A DNA stretch of 64,000 nucleotides from Streptomyces sp. H27-H5 (GCF_026627505.1 NZ_JAPNLK010000040.1:1-64000), one strand, 5' to 3'. Positions 26,098 to 34,730 are shown, counted from the first letter of the stretch. Notes: generated from the letters alone by a model not told the origin. A program made the numbers and translations.

Positions 26098-26110
26098 TTG
26101 GTCTATACCT
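26098..26110. promoter_or_regulatory. GGTCTATACC operator-like site
   Basis: TTGGTCTATACCT contains GGTCTATACC, one base from the symmetric GGTCTAGACC core of DasR-responsive elements in Streptomyces. It lies in the promoter region of the second GntR gene. Whether that regulator, the first one or a genomic DasR binds here is not decidable from sequence. Confidence 0.5.
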
Positions 26111-26170
26111 TTCCACACCGGGGGAAGAGGCGACCGACACCACCTTGGCCGGAATGCCACGCCCGGCCCG

Positions 26171-27706
26171 CTACCCCCTCAGCGGGTTCGGCAGCGGCAG
26201 GTAGCGCGCGTCCGCGCCGTCCGCCCCGGTCCACCTCAGCAGCAGGTTCGTCTTGGCCGGCAGCGACGGAGCGGTCGCCAGTTCACCGATCTCCGCGAGC
26301 CCCGTGGCGGCCTCGCCGCGCCGGAACTCCTCCCGGACGGCCGGCCACACCTGGCCGACCACGGCCGGATGCGCCTCGGCCAGCGCCCCGCCGACCTCGG
26401 CCAGGTGGTTGACCACCAGGCAGTACAGCAGCCGCTGCCATCCGTCCTCCCGCGACAGGTCCCCCGGGAGTTTCACGCCCTCCGCGTCACGGAAGAACGC
26501 CTGCACCGGCATGCCCCCGCCGTCGACGGCCACCAGGCAGTTCTGGAGATGTGCCTCCAGCACGATCCCCCGCCGGGCGAACAGCTCCAACACGGGGGGC
26601 ACGACCTGGCGCAGATACGCCCTCCACCACCCGGCCGGGTCGGGTGTGGCGGCCAACGGGCTGCCCGGGAAGCCCTCCGCGAGCGCGGCGGCCAGCAGCG
26701 GATCGGTCCCCGGCAGCCCCTGTCCGCGCAGTCCGTCGCGGACCAGGACGGCCAGTTCCTCGAAGGCGAAGCCGGCGGTGCGGTAGCCCCGGTCGGCCAG
26801 CCAGACGGCCTGCGACCCCTCGCGACGCAGTTCGGCGAACCCGGCCTCGACGGCCGAGTCCGTGCGCCTGAGCCTCAGCAGGTCGTGCCTCCACAGTCGG
26901 CGGACGTCGTTGGTGACGCGGACGTCGAGGCTGAACTTGACGAACAGGTCGGCGCTCGGATCGGGCGCGTACAGGGTCCGGATCGAGGCGGTCGGCCAGA
27001 CCGGGCGCCGGGTCGGTCCGAGTCGCAGCAGCCGCCCGTCGGCGAAGGCCTCGCGCACCGCGGGAAGGTCGCCGACCAGGTCCAGCTGCCAGGGGTGCGC
27101 CGGCAGCAGCCGGTACCCGGCGGGCGGGCGCGGGCCGTCGAGGAGTTCCGCGAGCGAGTCGATCGCCTCGGAGGCGGCCGGCGGGCCCTCCTCGACCACC
27201 TGGTCCTCCCGCAGGCCGAGCAGGACCAGGGGGAACCGGGTGTGCGCCTCCGGCGCGTACGGCAGCCAGCTCGCGGCGGGCGCGCCGCCCCGTGACTTGG
27301 GGGCCGGGTGGTGCGGGTGGCCCATCACCAGCGCCTGTTCGGACCGGACGTAGGGGTCCTGCGGGGCCGGGGCCGCGGCCCGGGCGGCCAGCAGCGCGGC
27401 GACGGCGTCCCGGCTGTCGGTGATCTCCGTCGGCAGTTCGTCGTTGGAGACGCCCGTGTACAGGCGCAGCTCGTCCGAGGCGAGCTTGACCAGTTCCGCG
27501 AGGCCCAGCGGATGCCGGCCGTTCCCGACGAGCAGTTCCGGCCGCTCGGGCCGGCGACCGCCCGCCACCCGCAGCAGCCGCCCGGTGCCGCGCAGCCGGT
27601 GGACACCCTCCTCACCTGTGGGATCGGCGGCCTCCCGCAGCAGGCAGTTCAGCAGCGGAGCGGCTGCGAGGGCGTCGGCTGCGGCGTTGAGGTCCACTGG
27701 TTCCAT
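26171..27706 (-). CDS. IucA/IucC-family NRPS-independent siderophore synthetase (A)
   Basis: A 511-residue NIS synthetase, which condenses a carboxylate with an amine or alcohol via an acyl-adenylate. Family landmarks are the ALVMGHPHHPAPKSRGG nucleotide-binding region, LLPAHPWQLDLV, TASIRTLYAPD with VKFSLDVRVTNDVRRL, and GIVLEAHLQNCLVAVD. A FhuF-like C-terminal part ends LPLPNPL. The start is uncertain: a 9-bp repeat supplies ATGs at 27706, 27715 and 27724, and another lies at 27745. I take the last one. It is divergent from a second synthetase. Confidence 0.88.
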   Translation of the reverse strand: MEPVDLNAAADALAAAPLLNCLLREAADPTGEEGVHRLRGTGRLLRVAGGRRPERPELLVGNGRHPLGLAELVKLASDELRLYTGVSNDELPTEITDSRDAVAALLAARAAAPAPQDPYVRSEQALVMGHPHHPAPKSRGGAPAASWLPYAPEAHTRFPLVLLGLREDQVVEEGPPAASEAIDSLAELLDGPRPPAGYRLLPAHPWQLDLVGDLPAVREAFADGRLLRLGPTRRPVWPTASIRTLYAPDPSADLFVKFSLDVRVTNDVRRLWRHDLLRLRRTDSAVEAGFAELRREGSQAVWLADRGYRTAGFAFEELAVLVRDGLRGQGLPGTDPLLAAALAEGFPGSPLAATPDPAGWWRAYLRQVVPPVLELFARRGIVLEAHLQNCLVAVDGGGMPVQAFFRDAEGVKLPGDLSREDGWQRLLYCLVVNHLAEVGGALAEAHPAVVGQVWPAVREEFRRGEAATGLAEIGELATAPSLPAKTNLLLRWTGADGADARYLPLPNPLRG

Positions 27707-27728
27707 TCGATCCATTCGATCCATTCGG
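27702..27728. repeat. Three tandem 9-bp units spanning alternative start codons
   Basis: TCCATTCGA occurs at 27702-27710 and 27711-27719, and TCCATTCGG at 27720-27728. Read on the minus strand each unit gives ATG, so every unit offers a start for synthetase A, spaced by three codons. Copy-number change would shift only the N-terminus or start spacing. Confidence 0.8.
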
Positions 27729-27762
27729 TGATCATCACCGATCATCAGGTGTACCCGATGAT
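27726..27762. promoter_or_regulatory. Adjacent palindromes between divergent siderophore genes
   Basis: CGGTGATCATCACCG (27726-27740) is a perfect 15-bp palindrome. It is followed directly by a 22-bp imperfect palindrome at 27741-27762 (ATCATC...GATGAT, 18 of 22 positions symmetric). They occupy the short gap between the two IucA/IucC genes and are probable regulator sites. Neither resembles the TTAGGTTAGGCTAACCTAA-type iron box of DmdR/IdeR. Confidence 0.5.
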
Positions 27763-27779
27763 GAGAGAGGACCAGGACC

Positions 27780-29312
27780 CTGGACCGCAGCACGCACGTC
27801 CCCGTCCCCCCGGCCGAGGAGACCGTCGCCGCCGAGCTGGCCGACGTACGGCCCGACCTCGTGGCCGCGTACGCCGCCGAGCTGGAAGGCGCGCGGGCCG
27901 CCGTGCTGACCCGGCTCTGGCGGGCGCTGGCCTTCGAACCGCTGCCCTGGGTGGTTCGACGGGAGTCCGGGCCGGATTCGCTGGTGCTCGTCACCTCCCG
28001 GGGTGGACGGCTGGAGGGGCCGCTGCCCGATCCCTACGCCACCCGGTCCCACGTCACCGAGGTCCGGTTCGACGGACGGGCGTACCGGCACGCGGCGCGC
28101 CTGATGTCGGCGCTCGACGTGCCGCACGGGGCCGCGTTCGCGGCCGAGCTGGACGACAGCACCGCCTCGCTGGCGCTGTCCCGGGCGGGGCAGCCCGACC
28201 CCGCGACGGACGGCGCCCCGCGGGCGGGCTGGGAGTGGGAACAGCGGGTGGTCGACGGCCACCCCTACCACCCCAACTGTCGCTCCCGGCCCGGCTTCTC
28301 GGTGGCGGAACAGTTGGCGTACGCGCCCGAGCACCGGCCGCTCGTCGCGCTCGGGACGGTCTCCGTCCGGGCCGAGGAGTGTCTGGTCACCGGGGACTGG
28401 CCGGCCGAGCTGCGGGACGGGGGGCACGTGCTGCTCCCGGTGCACCCGTGGCAGGCGGAGCACGTCCTGAAGCAGGGCGGCGTGCGGGGCGGCGGCGGCC
28501 CCTTCCCGGCCGCGCATCCGCTGATGTCGCTGCGGACCCTTGCCCCGGTCGGGGGCGGGCCCCACGTGAAGACCTCGCTGAGCACCCGGCTCACCTCCTC
28601 GGTGCGGGACATCTCCGGCTATTCGATCGAGACGGCGGCCGCCGTCTCCGCCTTCGCGCACGCGCTGTCGCAGCGGCTCGGCGGCCGCCTCCACGTCACG
28701 CGCACCCTGGCCGCCGCGACCGCGCACAGCCCGGACCTGGCGACGGTCTTCCGCGAGCCCCCTGAGGCGTACGCGGGCCCGGGCGAGCGGGTCGTACCGG
28801 TGGCGGCCCTCGCGGGCACCCCGCTCGCCGCCTCGCCGGCCTGGCGGGCGGACTTCGCCCGGCTGGCGCTGTCGGTGTGTCTGGAGGTGCTGGACCTCGG
28901 GGTGGCCCTGGAGGCCCACGGCCAGAACCTGCTGGTCGTCCTCTCCCCCACCGGGTCCCCGCTGCGGCTGGTCTACCGCGACCTCGCCGACATCCGGATC
29001 AGCCCCGCCCGACTGGCCCGGCACGGGCTGGCGGCGCCTCCGGTGTCGGGACGGTTGGTCACCGACGACGAGACGGTGCTGCGGCGCAAGCTGTTCGGCT
29101 CGCTGGCGGCCGGGGCCCTCGCCGCCACGGCGGGATCGGCCCCGGCCCTCGGCGAGGCCCTGGGTCTGTTGGCGGACCTCCCCGCCACGGCGGACACCGA
29201 GGCCCTGCGGTCCGGTCCGCTGCCGGTCAAGGCGCTCACGCTGATGCGGCTGGCCCCCGGCACGTCGGGCGACCAGTGGGCGGACCTCCCCAATCCACTG
29301 TCCGGGGGGTGA
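27780..29312 (+). CDS. IucA/IucC-family NRPS-independent siderophore synthetase (B)
   Basis: A second NIS synthetase with the same landmarks: DGHPYHPNCRSRPGFS, LLPVHPWQAEHV, VKTSLSTRLTSSVRDIS, GVALEAHGQNLLV and the ending LPNPL. Coding sequence typical of the family (ETVAAELADVRPDLVAAY) extends upstream of the first ordinary start, GTG 27861, but no ATG, GTG or TTG exists back to the stop at 27762. CTG 27780, eight bases after GAGAGAGGA, would give 510 residues, matching synthetase A (511). I therefore favour the CTG; GTG 27861 (483 residues) is the conservative alternative. Confidence 0.85.
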   Translation: MDRSTHVPVPPAEETVAAELADVRPDLVAAYAAELEGARAAVLTRLWRALAFEPLPWVVRRESGPDSLVLVTSRGGRLEGPLPDPYATRSHVTEVRFDGRAYRHAARLMSALDVPHGAAFAAELDDSTASLALSRAGQPDPATDGAPRAGWEWEQRVVDGHPYHPNCRSRPGFSVAEQLAYAPEHRPLVALGTVSVRAEECLVTGDWPAELRDGGHVLLPVHPWQAEHVLKQGGVRGGGGPFPAAHPLMSLRTLAPVGGGPHVKTSLSTRLTSSVRDISGYSIETAAAVSAFAHALSQRLGGRLHVTRTLAAATAHSPDLATVFREPPEAYAGPGERVVPVAALAGTPLAASPAWRADFARLALSVCLEVLDLGVALEAHGQNLLVVLSPTGSPLRLVYRDLADIRISPARLARHGLAAPPVSGRLVTDDETVLRRKLFGSLAAGALAATAGSAPALGEALGLLADLPATADTEALRSGPLPVKALTLMRLAPGTSGDQWADLPNPLSGG

Positions 29313-29345
29313 GTCGGGCCTCCGCGCGGGCTACTGTCCAGGGGC

Positions 29346-30023
29346 ATGAACGCCACCTCGTACCTGCATTCCGTGCGGGTGTCCTATGACGCCGTCGCCG
29401 TCGACTACGCCCGGCTCCTGGGGTCGGAGTTGGCCCGCAAGCCGCTGGACCGCGCGATGCTGGCCGCCTTCGCCGAATGCGTGCGGGGCGGGGACGGCGG
29501 CCCGGGCCGCGCCGTCGCGGACCTGGGTTGCGGCCCGGGTCGGGTGACGGCGCACCTGACCGGTCTCGGCGTACGGGCCTTCGGCGTGGACCTGTCGCCG
29601 GCGATGGTGGCGGTGGCCCGGCGGACCCATCCGGGGCTGCGGTTCGAGGTGGGCTCCATGGCGGCGCTGGACGTGGCCGACGGGGTCCTGGGCGGAGTGC
29701 TGCTCTGGTACTCCACCGTGCACACCCCGCCGCAGGACCTGCCGCCGGTGTTCGCCGAGTGCGCGCGGGTGCTCGCGCCGGGCGGCCACCTGCTGATCGC
29801 GTTCAAGGCCGGGGAGTATCGGACCCGGCTGGAGCGGGCGTACGGGCACCCCGTCGACCTCGACGTGTACGGGATGGCGCCCCAGCGCGTGGCCTCGCTG
29901 CTGACCGGCGCAGGCCTGGCCGAGGTGGCCCGCCTGGTGCGCGAACCCGATGACGGGGAACGCTCCCCCCAGGGTTTCCTGCTGGCCCGCACACCCGATC
30001 CGGACGCCCCCGGATCCCCCTGA
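29346..30023 (+). CDS. Class I SAM-dependent methyltransferase
   Basis: A 225-residue soluble enzyme with the Rossmann core VADLGCGPGRVTAHL (motif I, SAM binding), GVDLSPAMVAVARR (post-I acidic loop), then the LWYSTVHTPP and RVLAPGGHLLIAF motifs of ubiquinone/menaquinone-type (Methyltransf_11/25) enzymes. The substrate is unknown. It follows siderophore synthetase B by 33 bp on the same strand, so cotranscription is possible. An AGGGG signal precedes ATG 29346. A strong hairpin overlaps the stop codon. Confidence 0.88.
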   Translation: MNATSYLHSVRVSYDAVAVDYARLLGSELARKPLDRAMLAAFAECVRGGDGGPGRAVADLGCGPGRVTAHLTGLGVRAFGVDLSPAMVAVARRTHPGLRFEVGSMAALDVADGVLGGVLLWYSTVHTPPQDLPPVFAECARVLAPGGHLLIAFKAGEYRTRLERAYGHPVDLDVYGMAPQRVASLLTGAGLAEVARLVREPDDGERSPQGFLLARTPDPDAPGSP

Positions 30024-30037
30024 CCCGGGGGCGTCCG
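30001..30037 (+). terminator. Terminator hairpin overlapping the methyltransferase stop
   Basis: CGGACGCCCCCGG (30001-30013) pairs perfectly with CCGGGGGCGTCCG (30025-30037) around an 11-nt loop containing the TGA stop at 30021-30023. The 13-bp GC stem makes a convincing terminator. Confidence 0.75.
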
Positions 30038-30146
30038 GCCGGGCGGGGGACGGGGACGAGCGGGTTCCTGGGCCGTTCGGGGGGCAACTCGCCCTTTGTG
30101 GTCCCGCCTTCGCCCCGAACCGGCCGGCCGATGGCAGGAAGGGGGG

Positions 30147-31700
30147 ATGAGCCCGCACCGCCGTCTGGTCCTCACAAGCGCGGCCGCCGCAGTCCTGGCC
30201 ACGGTCGGGGCGACCGCGCGGGGTCCCTCGGACCTCGTCAGCCGCCCGTCCCGGCGCCTCGTACGCGGCCCCGACTTCGCCGCGCTCGCCCGCTCCGTGG
30301 ACGGGCGGATCGTTTTGCCGGGCGACCGGGACTACCCCGAGGCACGCCGGCTCTTCCAACCCCGCTACGACGGCCTCGCGCCGGCCGCGGTGGCGTATCC
30401 CGCGCACGCCTCGGACGTGGCCGCCTGCCTGGACTTCGCCCGTCGCTCCTCCGTGCCGGTGGTGCCGCGCGGTGGCGGCCACGGCTACGCGGGCTGGTCC
30501 GGCGGCGACGGCGGGCTCGTGGTCGACGTCGGGGCGATGGCCGAGGTGGCGGTCGAGGGGGACGGGGCACGGATCGGAGCCGGCGCCCGCCTCGGCGAGG
30601 TCAACGCCACGCTCGCCGCACGCGGTCGGGGCATCCCGACCGGGCTGTGTCCCTCGGTCGGGATCGCCGGGCTCACGCTCGGCGGGGGCATGGGACTGGC
30701 CTCGCGGGTGCACGGCACCACCTCGGACGCGCTGACCGGCGCCCGGGTGGTCACTCCCGACGGCGTCGTCCGAGACGTCGACGCGGGACACGATCCCGAC
30801 CTCTTCTGGGCACTGCGCGGCGGTGGGGGCGGCAACTTCGGCGTGGTGACGGAGTTCCGGTTCCGCACTCACCCGGTCGGGGACGTGGCCTTCGCCGAAC
30901 TGCACTGGCCGGCCGCGCGGTCCGCGGCGGTGCTGAGCGGCTGGCAACGCTGGTCGGGCGGGCTGCCGGACCCGTTCTGGAGCCACGTGGAGTTCGTGAT
31001 CGAGTCCGGTCCGGAACCCGTCCCGTCCGTCAAGGTGCTGTGCTTCGACGGGCGGGGCGAACTGGAGCGGCAGTTGACCCGGCTGTCCGACCTGGTCGGC
31101 CGGGAGCCGCTGGAGCGTCACCTCGTCGTACGGGGGTACGGGGACACCCTGCGGGCCATGGCCGGCTGCGAGGAGCGGGCCGCCGCCCGGTGCCGCCTGC
31201 CGGGCACCCTGCCCGGCCACGACCCGCGCGGTGTGATCGGCCGGGCCTCGTACGCGGCCCGCTCGGACTTCTGGACCGGCGCCGGGCTGCCGGAGGCGGC
31301 CCTCCGGGCGGTGTTGGCCGGCGTGCGCGGCTACGCGCGGGCGGCGCCGGCCGGTGGGCGGGGCGTGGTCCAGTTCCTCGGGGAGTGCGGCGGGGCCATG
31401 AACCGGCCGGGCCCCTCCGACACCGCATTCGTCCACCGCGACAGCGCGTTCCTGTCCCAGTACCTCGCCTACTGGCCCGAGTCCGCGTCGGCCGACGAGG
31501 TGGCCCGGCACCAGGGCTGGCTCGACGGGCTCTGGCAGGACCTGCGCCCCTGGGCGAGCGGTCGCGCGTACCAGAACTACGTCGATCCGAAGCTCGTCGA
31601 CTGGCGCTCGGCCTACTACGGGACGAACCTCGCCCGCCTCCAGGAGGTCCGACGCGCCCATGACCCGAACCGGTTGTTCCGCTTCCCCCAAGCCATCTAG
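30147..31700 (+). CDS. Secreted FAD-dependent oxidase (PCMH/BBE type)
   Basis: A 517-residue berberine-bridge-enzyme-like oxidoreductase. The N-terminus MSPHRRLVLTSAAAAVLATV has an Arg pair before a hydrophobic segment, compatible with Tat export of a folded flavoprotein. The FAD domain has VVPRGGGHGYAGWS, whose His is the usual covalent FAD attachment point, then GLTLGGGMGLASR. The C-terminal BBE motif is AYQNYVDP...YYGTNLARL. No second attachment Cys is evident. Such enzymes oxidise sugars or secondary metabolites. ATG 30147 directly follows AGGAAGG. Confidence 0.9.
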   Translation: MSPHRRLVLTSAAAAVLATVGATARGPSDLVSRPSRRLVRGPDFAALARSVDGRIVLPGDRDYPEARRLFQPRYDGLAPAAVAYPAHASDVAACLDFARRSSVPVVPRGGGHGYAGWSGGDGGLVVDVGAMAEVAVEGDGARIGAGARLGEVNATLAARGRGIPTGLCPSVGIAGLTLGGGMGLASRVHGTTSDALTGARVVTPDGVVRDVDAGHDPDLFWALRGGGGGNFGVVTEFRFRTHPVGDVAFAELHWPAARSAAVLSGWQRWSGGLPDPFWSHVEFVIESGPEPVPSVKVLCFDGRGELERQLTRLSDLVGREPLERHLVVRGYGDTLRAMAGCEERAAARCRLPGTLPGHDPRGVIGRASYAARSDFWTGAGLPEAALRAVLAGVRGYARAAPAGGRGVVQFLGECGGAMNRPGPSDTAFVHRDSAFLSQYLAYWPESASADEVARHQGWLDGLWQDLRPWASGRAYQNYVDPKLVDWRSAYYGTNLARLQEVRRAHDPNRLFRFPQAI

Positions 31701-31710
31701 GGAGCCCCGC

Positions 31711-32844
31711 ATGCGACGCACCTTGACCATGGCGGCGGCAGCGACCGCGCTGGCGCTGCTCGGCGGCCCGCTGCCGGTCGCCGAGGCCGGCACCGCACGC
31801 GCCGTCGGCCGCTGGTCGGTCCGGGAGGCCCAGTCCTTCTGGACCGCCGAACGCATGGCCTCCGCGACCCCCGCGCCCCTCGCGCCGGGCGCCGCGCCCG
31901 ACACGGCCGTACCGTCCGGCGCCCCGAGCCCGGACGCGGTCCCGGACCGTGTCCCGGTCCCGGACAACGCCGCGAGCCCGGACAACGCCGCGACTGCGGT
32001 CCCCGACCCGTCCGCCGCCGGCACTCCGGTGACCGCGCCCGCCGGCTCGGCCACCCCCGTGCCCGAACCGTCCGCCGAGTCCGACCGGGCCGGGGACACC
32101 ATCGGCGCCGCCCTGGCGGGCCCCGGCACCGGCGCGAACTTCGACGGCATCCCGGTCGTCGGCCGGATGTTCGTCATGAAGGGCGCCGGTGCGTACTTCT
32201 GCACGGCGAGCGTGGTCGCCTCCCCCGGCCGCAACCTGGTGCTCAGCGCGGCACACTGCCTGCTCGGCTCCGACACCCGGAAGGTGGCGTTCGTCCCGCG
32301 GTACACGGCCAAGAACCCCCGGCCCCACGGCATGTTCCCCGTGCTGCGCGACGCCAAGGGCCGCTCGAAGGTGTGGATCCACCCGCGCTACCGCAGCCAG
32401 GGCGCCAACCGGGCGGCCACCCTCGACGTGGCCTTCGCGCAGGTCGGACCGGGCCCCAAGGGGCGCCGGGTGCAGGACGTGGTCGGCGGGAACCGGCTGC
32501 TCACCGGGGGCCCGTACGCGCACCCCCGGGTCACGCTGATCGGCCATCCGTCGGCGGCCGCCCGCCCCCGGGTGTGCGTCAACCGGACCACGAAGTTCAC
32601 CAGCAAGGACGCGCGCATCCCCGGCTCCTTCCTGCGCATCGTCTGCACCGGCTACCCCGGTGGGACCAGCGGCGGCCCGTTCCTGGCGCGTTACGACGCG
32701 AAGACCAGGACCGGGGACGTGATCGGGGTGATCGGCGGCTGGAAGACGGGCGGGGACACGCCCGACGTCTCGTACAGCTCCTACTTCGGCAAGGAGGTCA
32801 GGGCCCTGTTCGACACCGCCGTCGCCGGCGCCCGCGTCGGGTGA
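31711..32844 (+). CDS. Secreted trypsin-like serine peptidase
   Basis: A 377-residue exported protein: signal peptide (1-28), a long low-complexity Ala/Pro/Ser/Asp region (about 50-130, a propeptide or spacer), then a chymotrypsin-fold domain. The triad reads H182 in LSAAHC, D239 in LDVAFAQV and S320 in PGGTSGGPF. ATG 31711 follows GGGAGCC and lies 10 bp after the oxidase stop, so the two are probably cotranscribed. Its last 64 bp overlap the 3' end of a convergent gene. Confidence 0.9.
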   Translation: MRRTLTMAAAATALALLGGPLPVAEAGTARAVGRWSVREAQSFWTAERMASATPAPLAPGAAPDTAVPSGAPSPDAVPDRVPVPDNAASPDNAATAVPDPSAAGTPVTAPAGSATPVPEPSAESDRAGDTIGAALAGPGTGANFDGIPVVGRMFVMKGAGAYFCTASVVASPGRNLVLSAAHCLLGSDTRKVAFVPRYTAKNPRPHGMFPVLRDAKGRSKVWIHPRYRSQGANRAATLDVAFAQVGPGPKGRRVQDVVGGNRLLTGGPYAHPRVTLIGHPSAAARPRVCVNRTTKFTSKDARIPGSFLRIVCTGYPGGTSGGPFLARYDAKTRTGDVIGVIGGWKTGGDTPDVSYSSYFGKEVRALFDTAVAGARVG

Positions 32845-33194
32845 GGCACCCGGACCCAGCGGGTCCGGCGGGGATTGCCGACCGTGCGCGGGGTGGCCGG
32901 CACCCCGTCCGCGGTCAACGGGTCGGCGGGCGACAGTTCCAGCCGGCGGCGCAGTTCCGCGAGGGCCGTGTGCACCGGCGCCAGGACGACCTCGGCGCCC
33001 GGACGGATGAACGCCAGGGCGTGCGCGGTGGTCTCGATGGCTTCGGCGGCGTCCTCGGCGGCGGTCCGGCTCCACCCTCCCGACCCGCCGACGCCCCGGG
33101 GCGCGACGGCGTCGTAGAGGTGGCAGGCGGCTTCGGCCGCGGCGTCGGCGCGTTCAGCGACGCCCGGCGCCGCGATGGTCGGCAGGGGCTCCAT
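32781..33194 (-). CDS. Small helical protein of unknown function
   Basis: A 137-residue hypothetical protein. The first ~95 residues look like a real helical domain (ADAAAEAACHLYDAVAPRG, AAEDAAEAIETTAHALAFIR, VVLAPVHTALAELRRRLEL). The last ~40 are basic and unstructured and are encoded antisense to the end of the serine peptidase gene, so the natural stop may have been lost. It starts 40 bp inside the preceding HXXEE gene, suggesting coupling. I do not recognise the family. Confidence 0.55.
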   Translation of the reverse strand: MEPLPTIAAPGVAERADAAAEAACHLYDAVAPRGVGGSGGWSRTAAEDAAEAIETTAHALAFIRPGAEVVLAPVHTALAELRRRLELSPADPLTADGVPATPRTVGNPRRTRWVRVPHPTRAPATAVSNRALTSLPK

Positions 33195-33786
33195 GCGGGG
33201 TGAACGAGCGGCACCCGCCCGGGGGAACGAGCGCGGGGCGGCGGATCAGCCGGGCCGCGGCGTGCGCGGCGGCGGTGGCCGCGGCGGCCAGACCGAGGCC
33301 GAGCACCGCGTCGCGCGCCCGGGTGGGCCGCAGCACGCCGGCGCGGCGCAGCCGGCCGCGGGCCCAGAGGGTGAAGGGGACGACAATCAGCGGGGAGGTG
33401 ACCACCCCCGGGGTGTAGCCGCGGGTGGCGGCGGACTGGGCGAGGTGGACCAGCCCGTGCAGGCCGAATCCGTTCAGGGCGGTCTGGTAGAAGGCGGAGC
33501 GCCCGTCGGTGCGACGGCCGGCCGCGGCGGCCGCGGCGACGATCAGGCCCATGAGCGCGACGACGGTGGCGAACTCGAGTGCGTCGACGTCCGTGACGCT
33601 CCTCCACAGCCGTTCGGGCACCCGGGGGTGGCGCTCGCGCAGGGCGGGCACCCGGGTGCGGGACCAACGGGCCATGGTGGCGACCTCTTCCAGGTCGTGC
33701 GCGATCCAGGCGGCCAACAGCCCGAGGGTGGCCGGGTTCAGCGTGGGATCCGGCGGGTTCGCGGCGTTCGGACGTTGTTCGATCAC
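33154..33786 (-). CDS. HXXEE domain membrane protein
   Basis: A 210-residue protein of the HXXEE family (AAWIAHDLEEVATMARW carries the H-x-x-E-E signature), with several hydrophobic helices (VALMGLIVAAAAAAG, GVVTSPLIVVPFTLWARG, LGLGLAAAATAAAHAAARLI). The family's function is not established. GTG 33786 overlaps the stop of the upstream AEC transporter gene by four bases (GTGA), showing translational coupling. The final ~30 residues run basic and may overshoot the conserved domain. Confidence 0.8.
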   Translation of the reverse strand: MIEQRPNAANPPDPTLNPATLGLLAAWIAHDLEEVATMARWSRTRVPALRERHPRVPERLWRSVTDVDALEFATVVALMGLIVAAAAAAGRRTDGRSAFYQTALNGFGLHGLVHLAQSAATRGYTPGVVTSPLIVVPFTLWARGRLRRAGVLRPTRARDAVLGLGLAAAATAAAHAAARLIRRPALVPPGGCRSFTPHGAPADHRGAGRR

Positions 33787-34730
33787 GAGACGACAGTCTG
33801 CAACCACAGCGGCAGCAGCAGGAGGGAAACCACCGAACTCTTGATCACGAGCGAGGCGGAGAGGTCGACGCCCACGTCGTAGCGCTGCGCGAAGATGAAC
33901 AGGTTCTGCGGGGTCGGCATCGCCGCGATCAGGACGAGGTACGCCAGCCAGTCGCCCCGTACGCCGAACAGCCACGCGCACACCGCCCACGCCAGCAGCG
34001 GGAAGGCCAGGCACTTGAAGCCGATCAGCAGGAGTTCCTCGCGCGTGGTCCCGCGGACGTCCAGCCCGGCTCCCCCGAGGTGCAGGCCCAACGCGAACAG
34101 GGCGATCGGGGAGGCGCTGTCGCCGACGAACGCGGCACCCTCCAACACCACTTCCGGCACCCGCACCGACAGCAGGTTCAAGACGATTCCGGCGTTGCAC
34201 GCCAGCACGAGCGGAGTGGCGAGCGAGGCCGCGACGGCGCGCGCGAGCTTCCTTCCGGGACCGCCGGACCCCGGTCCGGAGCGGCCGAGTTCCATGATGG
34301 CGATGACGACGAGGGACAGCACGCAGACCTGGAAGAGCAGCACGGGGAAGATCGGCGCCGCGGTCCCGAACACGGTGATGAAGACCGGCACCGCGAAGTA
34401 GGCCGTGTTGACCTGGACGCCGGCCATCACGCGCAGCGCCACGGCGCGCGGCTCGCGTGTCCCGCGGGCGACGGCGACAAGGGCGACGGCGGCGACGGCG
34501 AGGGCGGCGGCCGCCGCGTAGCCGCCGATGGCACGCCAGTCGAACAGCGCGCCGAGGTCGCTCGCGTATATGTTGCCGAAGAGGTAGCAGGGCACGGCGA
34601 AGAGGAAGGCGTAGTCCGCGAAGGCCTTGGAGGCCTCGGCCGGGACGGTCTTGCGCCGCGCGAGGAACACCCCGCCGCCGAAGGCCAGCAGCACGGGCAG
34701 CAGTTTCTCCAGCGCGGCCGCGGTCCCCAT
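33783..34730 (-). CDS. AEC (auxin efflux carrier)-family transporter
   Basis: A 315-residue membrane protein with about ten transmembrane helices in two five-helix halves. Family features include the N-terminal LEKLLPVLLAFGGGVFLARR, the mid-helix NTAYFAVPVF and the C-terminal AAMPTPQNLFIFAQRYDVG. AEC carriers move organic anions such as malate or malonate; the substrate here is open. ATG 34730 follows GGGGAG at nine bases. A more upstream ATG at 34760 has no ribosome site. Confidence 0.9.
   Translation of the reverse strand: MGTAAALEKLLPVLLAFGGGVFLARRKTVPAEASKAFADYAFLFAVPCYLFGNIYASDLGALFDWRAIGGYAAAAALAVAAVALVAVARGTREPRAVALRVMAGVQVNTAYFAVPVFITVFGTAAPIFPVLLFQVCVLSLVVIAIMELGRSGPGSGGPGRKLARAVAASLATPLVLACNAGIVLNLLSVRVPEVVLEGAAFVGDSASPIALFALGLHLGGAGLDVRGTTREELLLIGFKCLAFPLLAWAVCAWLFGVRGDWLAYLVLIAAMPTPQNLFIFAQRYDVGVDLSASLVIKSSVVSLLLLPLWLQTVVS

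Noticed and set aside
27726..27762. An iron box (DmdR/IdeR site) between the siderophore synthetase genes.
   Set aside because: The palindromes there do not resemble the TTAGGTTAGGCTAACCTAA consensus; I list them only as unassigned operators.
27761..28765. ATG 27761 as start of siderophore synthetase B.
   Set aside because: It is in a different frame (MREDQDPGPQHARPRPPG) that contains no IucA/IucC motif; using it would require a frameshift.
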